Below, piece by piece: positions 11,279-24,199 of a stretch of 64,000 nucleotides of DNA. This DNA is from Rachycentron canadum (Eukaryota; Chordata; Actinopteri; Carangiformes; Rachycentridae): positions 9,394,339-9,458,338 of the forward strand of contig CM076669.1 of assembly GCA_038496675.1 (NCBI GenBank). Reading direction: 5' to 3'. The notes below the pieces were generated by a model. It was not told the origin of the DNA. It saw only the letters and a list, made by a program, of their open reading frames with translations, and did no database searches. Within the stretch, counting starts at the first letter, position 1, and every line of letters begins with the position of its first letter. The position numbers were made by a program, and so were the translations under genes.

Positions 11279-13287
11279 AATGGAGATATGTGCACATTTC
11301 GGAGCTCATTCACATCGCACACGTAGCAATTATTAGACATCTGGGTGTTCATAAGTGTTCCTGTGTGAGAGCAGATGAGTCACCTGTGTGACTTTTGTGT
11401 ACTGTGCACACATTTTTCTCACAACCTGCCGTGTGCGTGTGCACAGGTGCACACCCTCCCAACCATCAGCGCCCATCACACTGGTTTACGCCCAGTGTGA
11501 TGTTGCTGTGCAGCTCGGCTCCACTGGGCACTGAGAACCCTTCTGATGTCTCCTCCAGTACACCTGCCTCCACACATGAATATTTATGAGAGTACACCAG
11601 CAACCCAAAGTTACTAATTATAATATTGTGCCGACTCAGCAAACCTGATTCGTATTCCCTCATGCCATCCCATCTTGGAAATCTTGTGCTTTGCCAGCTT
11701 GGAATCAGGAAGTATCCTCCTGCTGCTTATCATCAATATTTATGAACAAGTCAACAGACCAAGGAAAGTGTTTATTATAATACTGTGCAGACCATTATAT
11801 GGCTGCACAGTTATACAGTAGCCTGTGTCTGTACCCGGCATAATCTGGAAATCTTTCCATTTTAGGTTCCAAAAGCTAGACCCAGACCCAGATGAAGGCA
11901 TTAACATTATGTTCCCAAGTGGATTCAATTTCTCCATCCAAGTCACTGTATGTGTTCATTTGATTTATAGGTCAGTGCCTTTGGATCAAATCTGATTTTT
12001 AACAATTCTCGCGCTGAGACCGACGAAAAATGAAATCAGTAGCTTTTCAGCTCTTAGAATTTTTGTTGGTGAAAAAGATCTAGCTTGGAAATCCCATCAT
12101 TTCCACCTTGTCAGAAGAACGTAAAGTATTTGATATGTAACTTAATATGTAACTGAAAAGGATGAATTTGTCCAAGTAGTGAATAATCAGAGCCAAAGCC
12201 TTATTAACGCATTTTGTTCATATTTTGTCATGCTAGAAAAAGTATTGCACACAGCCAAAGAAAACATCAGGAAAACAGAATAGATCTGGCCTTTTATATG
12301 AAAAGCATCATGTCCTTTCTACAGGGTGAAACAAAATGCCGTGCACAGCAGATGGTGAGAATGCCAAAGGGAGAGAACAAAGCTACTTACTTCTCACAAG
12401 GTTACATGAAGGCCAAAATAAAGTTCCTACTCCTTCAGCATGTTTCTGCAGCAATGTCAGCTAGGTATTGTATGTTCCCGAGCGTCAGACCCACACAAAA
12501 AAAAAAAAATGACAATAAAAAACAGCTACAACCCAAATGCATGTATGTGCAAATGCTCCCATATTATAGACCCCAAATATGACCACACACATCTACACAG
12601 AGACACGCCTACACACACAGTCAAAGCCTCTGCACCACGCACATCTCACCAGCAAGAGTTATTTTTAGAAAAATAACAGGGCTTTCCATGTTTATATTCT
12701 TTTCCCCAAAGTGGGGAATATTTTGTTGATGCAGAAGTCCTTCACAAAGGAAGGAGGAGTGGGGGCTTGGGGGATTGCTGTATGAAGTAGATCTGAGAGA
12801 CAGGTGGTGAGAATGCTAGAACGAGACAGAAGGAAGAAGGAGAAAGTTGTTAACTAATCCCTAAAGTGAAAAAAAAAAAAAAAAATCATAAAATATAAAT
12901 TCTGTAAAGTGCATATTAAGGGAACTGAGTTTTAAAAAGATGTCAGGATCTGACTTGCTAACTTACCCACATGAGGCACAGTGGAAACATTTATGTTTCA
13001 GGCTTCTAGCTGCTTCTCTAATGAAGTGACAGTGGAATGAAATTCACCGTTTGTATCACAAATTGAGGAGTGAGTCATTAAAGACTAAATGTCGCAGTGA
13101 AGAATACTAATATTATAAAGAAGGACAAGGTATGGGGTGACAAGTGACAGAAATGAGAGTCACAATAATAGCCTGAGGAAAAGGAGAAACAAGTCTCATG
13201 TTTGTAGAAAAACATAACGGGGAATAAATTAGTTAAAGCAAGAGACTGAAAGTAGAAGCTAAAAGAAGCTGCATATGATTTACTTAC
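11279..13287. other. Non-coding stretch
   Basis: A-runs at about 12499-12511 and 12869-12885, and small CA patches near 12600. Short overlapping open frames on both strands show no domains. Confidence 0.5.
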
Positions 13288-13323
13288 TGCACAACTGACT
13301 TGTTGAACTCTTGCTTTAACCAT
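13288..13323 (-). other. Candidate 36-nt microexon (weak)
   Basis: On the minus strand a good acceptor (GTTTCCTCACAG) precedes 12 codons (MVKARVQQVSCA), followed immediately by a perfect GTAAGT donor. The length is a multiple of three and the frame is in phase 0. A second frame is also open. Similar splice pairs occur by chance in 64 kb, so this is only a candidate for an alternative exon of the minus-strand gene that may start at 59.5 kb. Confidence 0.12.
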
Positions 13324-15225
13324 CTGTGAGGAAACATTGGCATGACATACCCCTCCATGTTACTCATGATCACTGTCACATTATGAAACCTAACCTCTAA
13401 TTCACCAGGTGTTTTGGACGTTCGTGAGACAAGAGAGAGATGAGACTTTTTCTTGGATTTTTTTTGTTTTGTTTTCAGGGTGAAAATTAGCAACCTCTCT
13501 TGGTACATCAGTCACACCTTAGCTATAAATACTTGTTGCTCATTTATATTTGGTAGAGAGGTGATGTTCACAAGTTTGGCGACTCACCTGAAATAGACAG
13601 GCTGTGATATGGTGAGATTTGCAATTCCATTTTTTTTTTTTTTTTAAATATACTCTTTACTTCTGGCTGACGCACAATGTCTCTCTCAAGGACACTTCAG
13701 CAGGACAAACACGAGCAGTCGATGATTTTTTAGAGCATGTCAGATTTGCAAAATCATAAGTGCTCATTTTCAGTCAGTTTGCCCTTTTGCAGGTCAATAT
13801 TAGCCGCTTGAAAGGCAATATAGCCTGGCATGAGATACCTCTGTCAATAACTCTCCTGCTTCAACACCACGGTATAAAAAAGGTACCCGGCTATTAAGGA
13901 AGAACCACTGATTCAGGGTTAAAGTCCTTCTTTAGACTCTTTGAGGGATGACAGCTTACAAGTTAGCATACCATAAGAAGAGCAGAGGCATTTCGGGTCA
14001 ATGCTACATTTATTTTTAAGTCAATATAAAATATTGCAGGATTAAACATTGAGACAGTTTCAGTGTCATGCTAGACTGTCAACCATGATTTTTTTTTACA
14101 TTGATATTAGATTTGCTCAGTGCTAAGAGCTGCCATTGTTTCATTGAACAGCAGTACTAATTCTGTAGCAATCCTCTTTTTTTTTTTTTTTTTTTTTTTT
14201 AGTGTAGGTCACTGTGACATTCTTTAAAATCAATGCAAGATGATGATAACAAATGCCTTAACTTTCAATATCTTGATCCACACTACTACGACAAGCTGGG
14301 AACATTCTGTACAGTATGAGCTCAGAGTTTTGAAGACACTTCATTACTGCTAAGTGAATGAAAATATTCTCTGTGACAGAATATAAAGTGAAACTGAGAA
14401 AAAAAGAGACTAAAAAAAAGCAGACTGGGCTTACAACACCTACTCATTTCCAACAAGACCTATGACTAGGTATGAACCTAGTATTATGAATGGACTGTGT
14501 ATGGGATAAGGAACAATTTTTTTCCAGGTCTGAGGGCCTTCAAACTTCCTCATGTGGACATGCTCATACACAACAAACCAAAGAGTTGAATGCTAATTTA
14601 ACATTAAAGAAACCACCCTCCAAATGCCATGGATAGTGCCGTTCAGCCAGGAGTGCAAAAATAATATTTATAAATGTCAATATTTAGTGGAAAATAATAT
14701 CAACACAACCTTAAAAATAAATAGGCTGTTACAGAACTGCAAGCTCTGACAGGAAGCACTGGGAGAAATCCCAGTGGGAGAAATGCCACCAGCCAAAAAT
14801 GACATAATGTATTTACTGCAGCACTGTCAGCACAGCAATAAGAGCCCTGTTCAGATGCAAAGGCGTTCTGTCCACCGAAATACAAGCGCGCTGTTAATTT
14901 GAAACAATTACAGGAAGTGTTGCATTTGAGGCAACTTCTGAGGCTGAAAAAATAAAGATGTGTGCACATGTGAAAATGTGACTGATGAATTTTTGTGGAG
15001 CTCAATTACTTAAGTGTTATTAAAAGCTTAAAGTTTGTGTGTTGTGTGTTTTGTGTGTTGCGTGTTGTTTGCCACAAACCGGTATACACTGAAGTCTCCG
15101 CTCCACAAGCACGCCAGCCTATTTTTGGATTAGCAGAGAAATCCGCAGAGTCGGGCACTGGCAACATAGTGAAGTTTGAGCAGGCCCCTCTGAACTGAAT
15201 GACTACATCCATCTTTATTTACAGT
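13324..15225. other. A+T-rich non-coding stretch
   Basis: T-runs at about 13631-13645 and T24 at 14177-14200. Scattered short open frames only. Nothing recognised. Confidence 0.5.
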
Positions 15226-15490
15226 CTCTGGTACTAAGGCTCAGGAGGTCCACTAATCAGAAAGTTGCTGGTTCAATCCACTGCTACTCTACTCTGCAAG
15301 ATACCGAACCCTAAAGTGCCTCTGATGGCTGTTCCGTCAGTGTATGAGTGTGCGGTGTATGGTAGAAGCACATTATGAGTAGCGGTAGCAAGCATTGTAT
15401 GAATGTGTGTGTGAATGGGTGAATGGGGGTCTTCTATTGTAAAGCGCTTTGACTGGTCAGTAAGACTAGAATTTTACCATGTAACTAACT
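15226..15490 (+). mobile_element. tRNA-derived SINE (teleost type)
   Basis: The head resembles a tRNA-derived pol III promoter: an A-box-like 'aaggctcaggaggt', then a B-box-like GGTTCAATCC near 15270. The body has 'ctgatggctgttcc' and 'tgtgtgtgaatgggtgaatg'. The tail has 'tgtaaagcgctttgactggt' followed by 'agactagaa', the hallmark of a SINE common in fish genomes whose tail is thought to be LINE-derived. The order of parts is complete. Divergence from the remembered consensus suggests an old copy, and the family name is uncertain. Confidence 0.78.
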
Positions 15491-16588
15491 CAAAATGAGG
15501 CTTTGTACTAAAATACCATATGACCAACCTGTCAAGCAGAGGGTATTCAAAGTAAAGGCCCGCCTCTAATAAAGGACTGTTGCCTTCTGCATTTGAGGTA
15601 AAGAAAGGCCCCGGTCACTACTGAAGGAAATATGTTGGAGGAAAAGTGTGCACTGTAAACGCTGAGCGATGACATAATAAAAACTGTTTGCGCCAAATCA
15701 TTTTGAAAGAGCAACGGTCAGTGTAAAAAGTCCAACAATCAGCTGACCAGAGGTGTAATTTAATCACTCAGTCAGTCGTAGACATTTGCAGGTGTAGCAC
15801 TGCAGCTCCAGCTAATAAATAATGAGTGTTTACTACTTTTCAGTATACCGATCCATCTCTTTGAACAACGGCAAGAAGACAGGGAGAGAGATAGTGAGAG
15901 AGTGGGACTTGAAGGCAAAAGACAGAGACTGAGAGATACATAAAGAGACAGCAATGGGGGACTGAATGACAAAGATCTTTAGCCTGCAGCCGTACAGCCA
16001 GCAATCCCTCTCTCAGCTCTCTACAGCTCTATCTGCTTCGAAGAATGAGCAGGATGAGATACCAGAGAAAGGGTTTATGGCTGGGCTGATGGTGCCAGTG
16101 CATCGACACACATATCACTACATCCTTTATATCATCAAGCTGTTTTTCTTCATGTCTTGTTGCTATCTACAGATATCACCAAATAAAATGACATATACCA
16201 CAAAGGACAATATCATCCATACCACCCAGCCCTGCTTGGTCTTTAAAGTAGACTTCACAACATATCTTTGATGAACAAATCTCTATCAACACAATCATAT
16301 GATTATTAACACAACTATCCTCTTGTAACTTATGCTGTTTAGCTGGATTTTTACTGGTTATACGCCAAAAAAAAAAAAAAAAAAAAAATGAAACTGCAGA
16401 TCAACTCAAACATTAAAATGGCTTCCCAAACTCTCCGCTCATTTATAAATGGATTCAGAAAAAAGAAAACTTGTAAATGATAAAAATAAATACTATCGGT
16501 TACAGTTTATCACCTGGCCACAAATCAAAACTGTGGCCAAAAATAAGAGAAACCCAACCACTGGGGTGGTTCAAGGGGGAGATAGAGA
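15491..16588. other. Non-coding stretch before assembly gap
   Basis: A repeat-like phrase (near 15555-15580) with 'cccgcctctaataaagg' may be a diverged transposon end. A22 lies at 16367-16388. The stretch ends in GATAGAGA, which leads into the gap. Confidence 0.4.
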
Positions 16589-16988
16589 NNNNNNNNNNNN
16601 NNNNNNNNNNNNNNNNNNNNNNNNNNNNNNNNNNNNNNNNNNNNNNNNNNNNNNNNNNNNNNNNNNNNNNNNNNNNNNNNNNNNNNNNNNNNNNNNNNNN
16701 NNNNNNNNNNNNNNNNNNNNNNNNNNNNNNNNNNNNNNNNNNNNNNNNNNNNNNNNNNNNNNNNNNNNNNNNNNNNNNNNNNNNNNNNNNNNNNNNNNNN
16801 NNNNNNNNNNNNNNNNNNNNNNNNNNNNNNNNNNNNNNNNNNNNNNNNNNNNNNNNNNNNNNNNNNNNNNNNNNNNNNNNNNNNNNNNNNNNNNNNNNNN
16901 NNNNNNNNNNNNNNNNNNNNNNNNNNNNNNNNNNNNNNNNNNNNNNNNNNNNNNNNNNNNNNNNNNNNNNNNNNNNNNNNNNNNNNNN
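16589..16988. other. Assembly gap (400 N)
   Basis: Exactly 400 ambiguous bases. The left edge is GATAGAGA and the right edge is a pure (AG)n tract, so the missing sequence is probably mostly a longer GA repeat. Confidence 0.99.

Positions 16989-17040
<52 letters not shown>
16989..17040. repeat. (AG)26 microsatellite at gap edge
   Basis: Pure dinucleotide repeat of 52 nt, probably the visible end of a longer tract. Confidence 0.98.
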
Positions 17041-17043
<3 letters not shown>

Positions 17044-19316
17044 AGCTGACACAGCAACGCGTTGATTGATGTGACAAGAGCCAGACTCTTGTGTCACACA
17101 TACACAAACGGCCACATGTGTGTTTTACAGAATAGGCGTGCGCTACCTCCACCAGCGCGCACACACAAATATCCAGTTCAATGCCCCTTTGGTCCCGAGG
17201 GCAGATCAGAGGTCGCTGCGTCATCAGAGCTGACTGTCAAAAAAATAAATAAAAAACTGAAAAATAAATCTGCATTGAGCAGAAAAAGTGATATAAAGGA
17301 GAGGCAAAAAATGTGAGACACCATCTCAGCTCAGCTCCATCAACAAGCTCTCTGATAAAGTGATTATTTAGCAGCTGAAAGCACCTAAAAGATACAGGTG
17401 ATAACAAGCAGTGGTGAGAGACTGCAGGCAAACATATCCAGAGGTAGTCCAGTAAACTGAGAAGCACAGTGAGTGGCGGTGTGGGCTGCTCGTTTCTGTC
17501 CTGTTTCTTCAGGCACACTGAGGGATGACGCCGTGAGATGTAAAATCTGTCTTGGAATTTCAATGACTAACTTTCTCTGTGTCTCTCCTACCCAAATCCT
17601 CTTAACCCCTCCCCTGCTAACAAACTGCCAATCTAACCACTCCTCTCACTATCTTTCACAAAACTCTCTCTCTCTTTCTGCCAGATCCTTGTCTCTGTCA
17701 TCCATCCATCCCTTCTTCCCTCCGATACAAGCTTTTTCACTCAAACTTTCTCAAACCCACTTTGCTCTCTCACAGTCTTTCCATCCATCCACCCTCCCAG
17801 TTTATCCACTCTGCACTCACACCCCTTTTTGCCTCTCATCAGCCCCCCTCACAACTCCTGCCCAGCCTCTCTCAGCTCCTCTCAGCCTCTTTCCTCCCTG
17901 TCAGGGGCCATTAGTTCAGCCTGGATGGTGATTCCCCAGCAGAAATCCCTCTAACCTCGCTGTGCCCCTGGGAGACGACTGAAACACCTTTTAAAAACCA
18001 AAACATTCATAACACATAGTGGCACGTCACGCAGGAGCTCTTCGTCTCACACGATCCTGTTGTCTGCCCATGACCATTTTGCTATCTGTGCCTGTGTTCT
18101 TCATGCTTCATCTTTTCATGGCCTCTCGGCTCATTAGCAGCTGAGCATTTATATATTGTGTCATTCCCTCATTCTCATTCAGAATATGCACTGAAAAAAT
18201 GTTTTTTCCTTCTAAGTATAACATTGCCACTGTTGCATAAATGACCCCTTCATCTAATATTTCTTTTCCCTTTCTTCTTTCTACTTGAATGAACAAACTA
18301 CAGTCGTGGAACTTTGCAGAAGTTACATTATAAATTCCTATTACAGTCAGAGGACTCCCCACCATGCTAAGAGGAGAAGTCATACTTTCTTTTTTTTTTT
18401 TTTTTTTTTTTAAATACATTTCTTGGAAAGGCAGACTGGTGTACAGATGGACAACCCCACACACTTGGTCAACTTTTCCTGCACATCAAGGATTGTGAAA
18501 GAACATAAAACAAGCCTCAAAAGTGATTTCTCGCAACCGTTTTTGCACAAGTTCAAAAGAGAGAGTTGGCAGGGAGGTCAACTGCTGTGCTTTCTTTGCT
18601 CAGTTTCTCCCACACAGTCGTCCGCGACTAATACTTTCAAACAGAGAAGATTACGTATTTAGTATTACGCAACTTATGTAAGCAGCACTGTAAGAGGCCA
18701 TTTTCAGAAAAAAATGACAATGTGTCCAGCGGTTACTGTGGATTCCCAAAAGCTGTCACAGAGCAACTGCGGGCAAACTTCTCTGGAGGCATGTGAACTA
18801 AAAGGTGAAAATGCTTTGACCAAAAAATAAATAAATAAATAAATAAATAAACCAGCCTATTTTGTTTGTGTGCCAGTGTGTATCTGTGGTCATTAGTGTG
18901 ACCCATCATGAACTCCTACAGAACAGGAATTTTGGTGCATTAAAACAGGCAAAAAAAAAAAAAAAAATGTTCTTGCCAACCAAAATATGACCTTAAGTTG
19001 TATGCCTGTGTATGTGTGTGCTTGTGGTCATTAGTGTGCAGAGATAGTCCAGGGAGGTTGTACTGGGTCTTGGTTGAAACTCCACCAGCAGCATAATGAC
19101 ATGACCTATTGATCTAGAGAGGATTGCAGGATGTTACTGTCCTCTGGAGAGAGATAGCAGAGGGTGGAGGAAAGGGGAAAGAAAGTCTGTAGTGTGTGTT
19201 TGTTTGTGTTTGCGTGCAAGCTTTGTGAGTACAGATGGTGCTAAGGGATTGTAACGAGATGATTAAACTTCATTAGCGTTCAGTGGAAAAATATTCCACA
19301 CACAAGGTCCACTTAC
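17041..19316. other. Non-coding stretch with pyrimidine-rich block and small repeats
   Basis: 17560-17910 is strongly pyrimidine-rich on the plus strand. T22 lies at 18390-18411, an (AAAT)n tract at about 18822-18851 and an A-run at about 18951-18967. A short phrase, 'gtggtcattagtgtg', occurs twice, near 18887 and 19024. No gene supported. Confidence 0.5.
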
Positions 19317-19349
19317 TTGGATATTCCCAAAGATAGAAAGATCCAGTTG
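19317..19349 (-). other. Candidate 33-nt microexon (weak)
   Basis: On the minus strand, a classical pyrimidine tract and acceptor (TGTCCCTTGTCCTTCTCCAG) precede 33 nt that read QLDLSIFGNIQ in phase 0, followed by GTAAGTGG. All three frames are open, so coding cannot be inferred from the frame. Length and signals fit a frame-preserving microexon, but chance pairs of this quality occur. Confidence 0.12.
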
Positions 19350-19584
19350 CTGGAGAAGGACAAGGGACACAATCAAAAGTTGGAGAATATTTACCACAAA
19401 TATATTACGTCCTAATAATCAATTTTAATGCTTTATTAGTGTTGAAAACAGTTGGTTGATCCATTTTCTCTTTCATTTAAAGTAGAAAAACAGATTAATC
19501 ACTTACAAAAATAATGATTAGCTTAAACTGTATATGGCTACACTCGCAGCTCTGCATAGCTATATTTGATCAAAGCAGAGCTTT
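19350..19584. other. Short A+T-rich non-coding stretch
   Basis: Nothing recognised. Confidence 0.5.
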
Positions 19585-19730
19585 AAGGTAAATGCTAATG
19601 TCAGCATGCTAATATGAGAGCAATGCTAACACGCCAATTTGAATTACCACGTTCACATGCTCGTACAAATGAGAATGCTAGTATGCTAACTAGCGTTCAG
19701 CACAAAATGGAAGGGGATGATGAGCTACAC
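19585..19730. repeat. Teleost dispersed repeat fragment ('agcatgctaa' type)
   Basis: Contains repeated GCTAATGTCAGCATGCTAA-like and ATGCTAGTATGCTAACTAGC-like phrases. From memory, these match one part of an abundant fish interspersed repeat rich in AGCATGCTAAC motifs. The copy at 49.2 kb may come from another part of the same element. Not coding. Confidence 0.6.
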
Positions 19731-19789
19731 AATGGAATTTACGAGGAGTCACGCGTCCAAACAATAGTATACTTCAAACATCACCGCTG

Positions 19790-22700
19790 TCTCTCCTTGT
19801 GAGCAATAAACCATAATTTTCTGATGGGACATTAGTGAGCCAAAATGTGTCTGGAGCTGCATGGGAGTATTTAATTCAGTCTGCTGCGATGCTTGTCGGA
19901 TGACCTCTGAGGAGGAGGATGGTTGAGTGCAAACGCCCGGCGGACTCTGATCAATAAGTGTGTTGTCTCAGCTAATTGAAGCTGACACTCATAATTGGCA
20001 GAGGCAACAGTAACATGGCTGCTGATACTCTTATTGACGCAAAGGCCAACAGCAACTTCACATACTCACTTTGATAAGAGGATGGTTATGGCGATATGAA
20101 GCAGTCATCTCCTTTGATGAGGTCAATCCAGGTAAAAGCCAAGATCTCTCATAGATTTCCCTTATTATGGTAAATCTATATTGGTTACAAATTAGCACAG
20201 TGCAAATGATTGAGGTTATTAGGTTTAAGGATTTGCAGGAGAGGCCATAAGTTCATTGATTGAAAACCGAAGTATTTCATATGTTTGGATACCGTTATTG
20301 ATTGTAGGGAGGGATAAGGCAACACAGGCTGTCTAGATGGAAAGAGGAATGGTGAGTGCAGATAGATTCAGGCAAGGACAGACAGAAAAGGGCAGATAAA
20401 AGAAATGCATATGGTTGTGAAGAGGTAGGAGGAGGGATACAGGGACAGAGATAGAAGATAAACAGAAGCGTCTGTGGAGAGTTGGGCGAAGCCAGCGGCC
20501 AATACACAGTGTTATGATCGAGTACAAAATAACACCTCCTGTCCCCTGCATGCTCATGTGTGTGTATTGCTCTCTTTCATAATCCATCTTTTTCTTTGGG
20601 TTAGTGACTCGTCCCCCTCTGCTCTCCTCTCCTCTCTTACTCCACCCCTTCCTGCCCAAAGAGCTTAATTTCCCTTCTTTGTCTCCTCCCTCTGGTAACA
20701 CGTACATCTTATTACATCTTATAATAGTACTTTTTTATTGACTTGGCCTTAAGAGGGAAACACTACAAAGCCCAACAGTGCACCATTGATCAAATTACGT
20801 AAACTAATTTCAAGAGCTATTTAGGAGAAATGCTAAAAATGATGGACAGAAGTGAAACGAGTCAGGCAAAGATTGTGCTTATTACTTATGTGCATACAAT
20901 TCAAGAGATATCAGTGGAATTCAATTCAAGACCAGAATAATCCCTGCTGCCATAGGGTCTTAGTCATCTCCTGGACATCACCTTGCCCACTTGTGGTTTG
21001 ATCTTGACACGTGAGTGGTGTAATCCCCCAAAAGAAGGAGAGGAGTCTGCCTTTGGCATAACATGTTATTACGACTTAGTGATTTGAGCACTGAGGGAGC
21101 CTGTCTCATTGTAACCTTAGAGTGTTGCTATCTTTAGATTCCCTGCCTTATTCTACTGTTTTATCTGGAGTCATAATCTGTGGGGAGGTAAGTGCAGAAA
21201 AATGTGGTCTAAGCACAAAAAAAATCTTACATATACTAACAAGCAAAGAAATACGGTGTAGGACAACACAATGAAATAAGAACATAAAATAGGTACTAGA
21301 CCTGTTATTTCAAATGTGAGACTGTACATTTTGAAAGAAGAGATGCTGACTGACTCTAATGAACAGCTCTACTTGTGCTACTTTTACACTGCACAGTAGC
21401 ATTTACTGTCCCCATGTACCATGTAGCAGCACATGTGGCTTCTTTTCAACTAATAACTAATGAGTTATTGGTTGCAAATAATGATTATTCCCTTTTTCTA
21501 ATAATCATCTAAATATTCAATTAAATGAGAGGGTAAGTATGAGCAGAAAATGTTTAAAAAAAAAAAAAAAAAAGGCCCATCCATATTCATCTTTTTTTTC
21601 TTACGTTTGTCAAACAGATGAAAATCAAACAGCAAACAGTCACATTTCAAAACCTTGAACCATTGAAAAAATAAAATAAAATACTTGCCGGTAAATGTTC
21701 TGTCAATCAAGTAAGCTCCTCCTCGGACAGCTCTATTGTAAAGAACAAGATCCACAGTGCTCAGTCTGTGTAAATTCACTCAAAAGGTCAGGCAAAGCTA
21801 AAATGATGCTTCTACACTCTGTTAACCAAGTCAAGCTGGGGGGGGGGGGGGCTTTGACCTGGCAGTTGCAAGTAGGTTCACTGCCCCTGTCGTGTGTCCC
21901 AGCAGCAGCAAATCTTGTGCCGCAGCTCAGCAAGAATCGACTGTCTGTAAAAATAAAGAGGAATTGTGTACTTGAATTACCCTACGCTTTTATTAGCCTC
22001 AATTGACCCTTAGAAGGCATCTTTTCCCAGAGCAAACACTGGTTATTTTGTCCTAATAACCCCAAGATGCAAGATTTAGCATGCAAGTATTGTATTTGGA
22101 CAGAAAATTCAAACCTGTCCACTGATGCATTTTTTGTCATGCTGCAGACAAATTATGGCCAATGGCTATTTGTTTGTCAAACATAATCAATACTATATTC
22201 TCACATCCTCTGTGGTTTTGTGAGAGAAAACTATTTGTACACTATGTTCTTCCATTGTGTTCTAGGTCCAAGTACATTATGTACTTGTGATAGCAAGTTT
22301 TACATTAAGTGCTTATGCAGCATATTTCATTTTTTTACACCGATGCTTTCCTCTCTCACTTTAGCTTTTCCTTTTAGCCACCTCCGTTATCTCACACCTT
22401 TCTCATTAACTACTCTTCCCCTTTCTATTCCTCACTTTCAAGATGCCTTCCTACCTTCTCTAAACATTTCCCCAATCCTCTTGACCTCCACAATTTCCCC
22501 TCCTTTTGCTGTCAGACCACTACATTTATTACACTTTGCCCTCTCTCTTCCTTCCACTGATATCTCTTACCCTCTCTCTCTTTTTCAATATGTGTTCCAG
22601 CACCATCTCTCTCCTACGGTACCATTTCTATCCTTCGATCACTCATCTCTCTGAGAGCACAGCCACTGATGCCTGCCGCCACGCAGAGGAAAAAAAACAC

Positions 22701-22879
22701 ATTTTCTGTCATATTGCCATGTCAGTGAAATTTAAGAGCAATGCGTGTGTGCGTTTGTGTGTGCGAGTGAGTGCATGTGTCTCCGCTTCAAGGGTACTTT
22801 CATCATCAAATTCCATTTCCTTTGCAGACAAACACTTCTGCCGGCAGCCTGGCAGACAAGAGAGAATGAGAGAGCGAAT

Positions 22880-22881
<2 letters not shown>
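19790..22881. other. Non-coding stretch; possible conserved block at its start
   Basis: 19850-20060 is balanced and non-repetitive, with AT cores such as AGCTAATTGAAGC and CATAATTGGC, and may be a conserved non-coding element. A18 lies at 21556-21573 and G14 at 21838-21851. 22320-22640 is pyrimidine-rich. A plus-strand AG/GT pair at 21138-21187 encloses 50 nt open in two frames, which is weak evidence for an exon. Confidence 0.35.

Positions 22882-22911
<30 letters not shown>
22882..22911. repeat. (GT)n microsatellite
   Basis: About 15 units. Confidence 0.95.
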
Positions 22912-22913
<2 letters not shown>

Positions 22914-23084
22914 TGGGGGGTTGTTGGCTACTCAGGGCAGGCATCGGGATGCATTGGCTCTTGTTTTGCTTTTATTTTTATTTGTTTTCTCCTCCTACAG
23001 CTGAAGAGAGGGGTATTGAAGACAATATTTGTATTGGATTTTTCTCTTATTTAAAATTGCTGTGAAGGGGTTTTACGTGAGTGG

Positions 23085-23085
<1 letters not shown>

Positions 23086-23118
<33 letters not shown>
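23086..23118. repeat. (AC)n microsatellite
   Basis: About 16 units, lying 170 bp from a (GT)n tract in the opposite dinucleotide orientation. Confidence 0.95.
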
Positions 23119-23119
<1 letters not shown>

Positions 23120-24195
23120 CAGCTCAACTAGTAGAATGTGGCAGGATAGTGGACAAATCACACCAACACACACATCGTGACAACACAACAACTGCGCTAT
23201 GACAATACTGTGCTATCGCACACACAGCAACTGGAAGAAAATTAGCTTTTTATAAGCTGCATCCAGCTCCACTAAGTGTGTTTGTATCAGTCTGTGTGTG
23301 TCTGCACCACCTATGGCTTTGGACACAAATCTGTAGTCGGTGTGTATGTGCGAGTGTGTGTCCTACAAGTACAGGGACAACCCTGTGGTGACTGACCAAT
23401 AACCGACTGGCCACTGAGCTGGCAAAAGCTGGATATCCCCTTGGCACACAGCCCTCAGTGTGTGACACAGGAAGTACAGAGCTTATTCGGGGGAACACCG
23501 CAGAGAGTAGACAGTTGGCACAGGAAATCTGTTCAGCAGCCTAATAACCATATTTTCAACTGTATTATTTAGTTGTTTACAAAAAACTATGAAGGTTAAT
23601 TAAACACTTCAGACTTAACTATTGGGCAGTGATCAAACAACAAGGAGTGGCATCACTATGCTTAGACGGCGCTGCCTTTTGCTACTTGTAGCGTGCTGGA
23701 AATATACAACCGTCCTCAACAAAAGGATTTTCCTCAAGATCTATGGCTGGATCATGCAGAGCAGCCCCGCAGAGCCTTCTGCAGCAGCGCACCTGAGCTT
23801 CACCAGAGAGAGTCTTAATCACCTGGTGGATATAGGAGGCTGGGCGGCGCTGGGCTCCCTTGAGACGACCAGCAGAGACAATGAGGTGAAATTAATGAGG
23901 GTGACATTATGAATGGGAAAAGGTGCAGCAGTAACTCAGAGCTGAAGCGCTGACCGGGGGAATGAAATGAGGAGGGAGATTGGAGGACAGAGGCTTGACC
24001 AGTGTAAATTATATAAAATACATTTTCAGTCTCGGTGTTAAACTTTCAATAAGTTGTTATTTCTTCAGTTTGTGGCTACTGGAAGTTGCTCTCTGTTGGA
24101 GTCTGTCTTGGATAACAAGGTTACTTTATAGTCACATGGAAACGTCACTGTGAAGTGTGTAGTGTATCAAGAAAATGTATAAGTGGACCATTATT
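23119..24195. other. Non-coding stretch with compact GC-balanced block
   Basis: 23750-23950 is denser in G+C than its surroundings. It carries two CACCTG E-boxes and AT cores (GAAATTAATGAGGG, GACATTATGAAT). A plus-strand 96-codon frame at 23622-23912 crosses it but has no recognised domain. A regulatory element is possible but unproven. Confidence 0.25.
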
Positions 24196-24199
24196 TCAA

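Noticed and set aside
16449..17115. Long frames across the first gap
   Set aside because: They consist mainly of N and the AG repeat.
21138..21187. Plus-strand 50-nt exon between CTATCTTTAG and GTAAGT
   Set aside because: Good sites, but two frames are equally open, there is no partner exon on this strand, and chance pairs are common.
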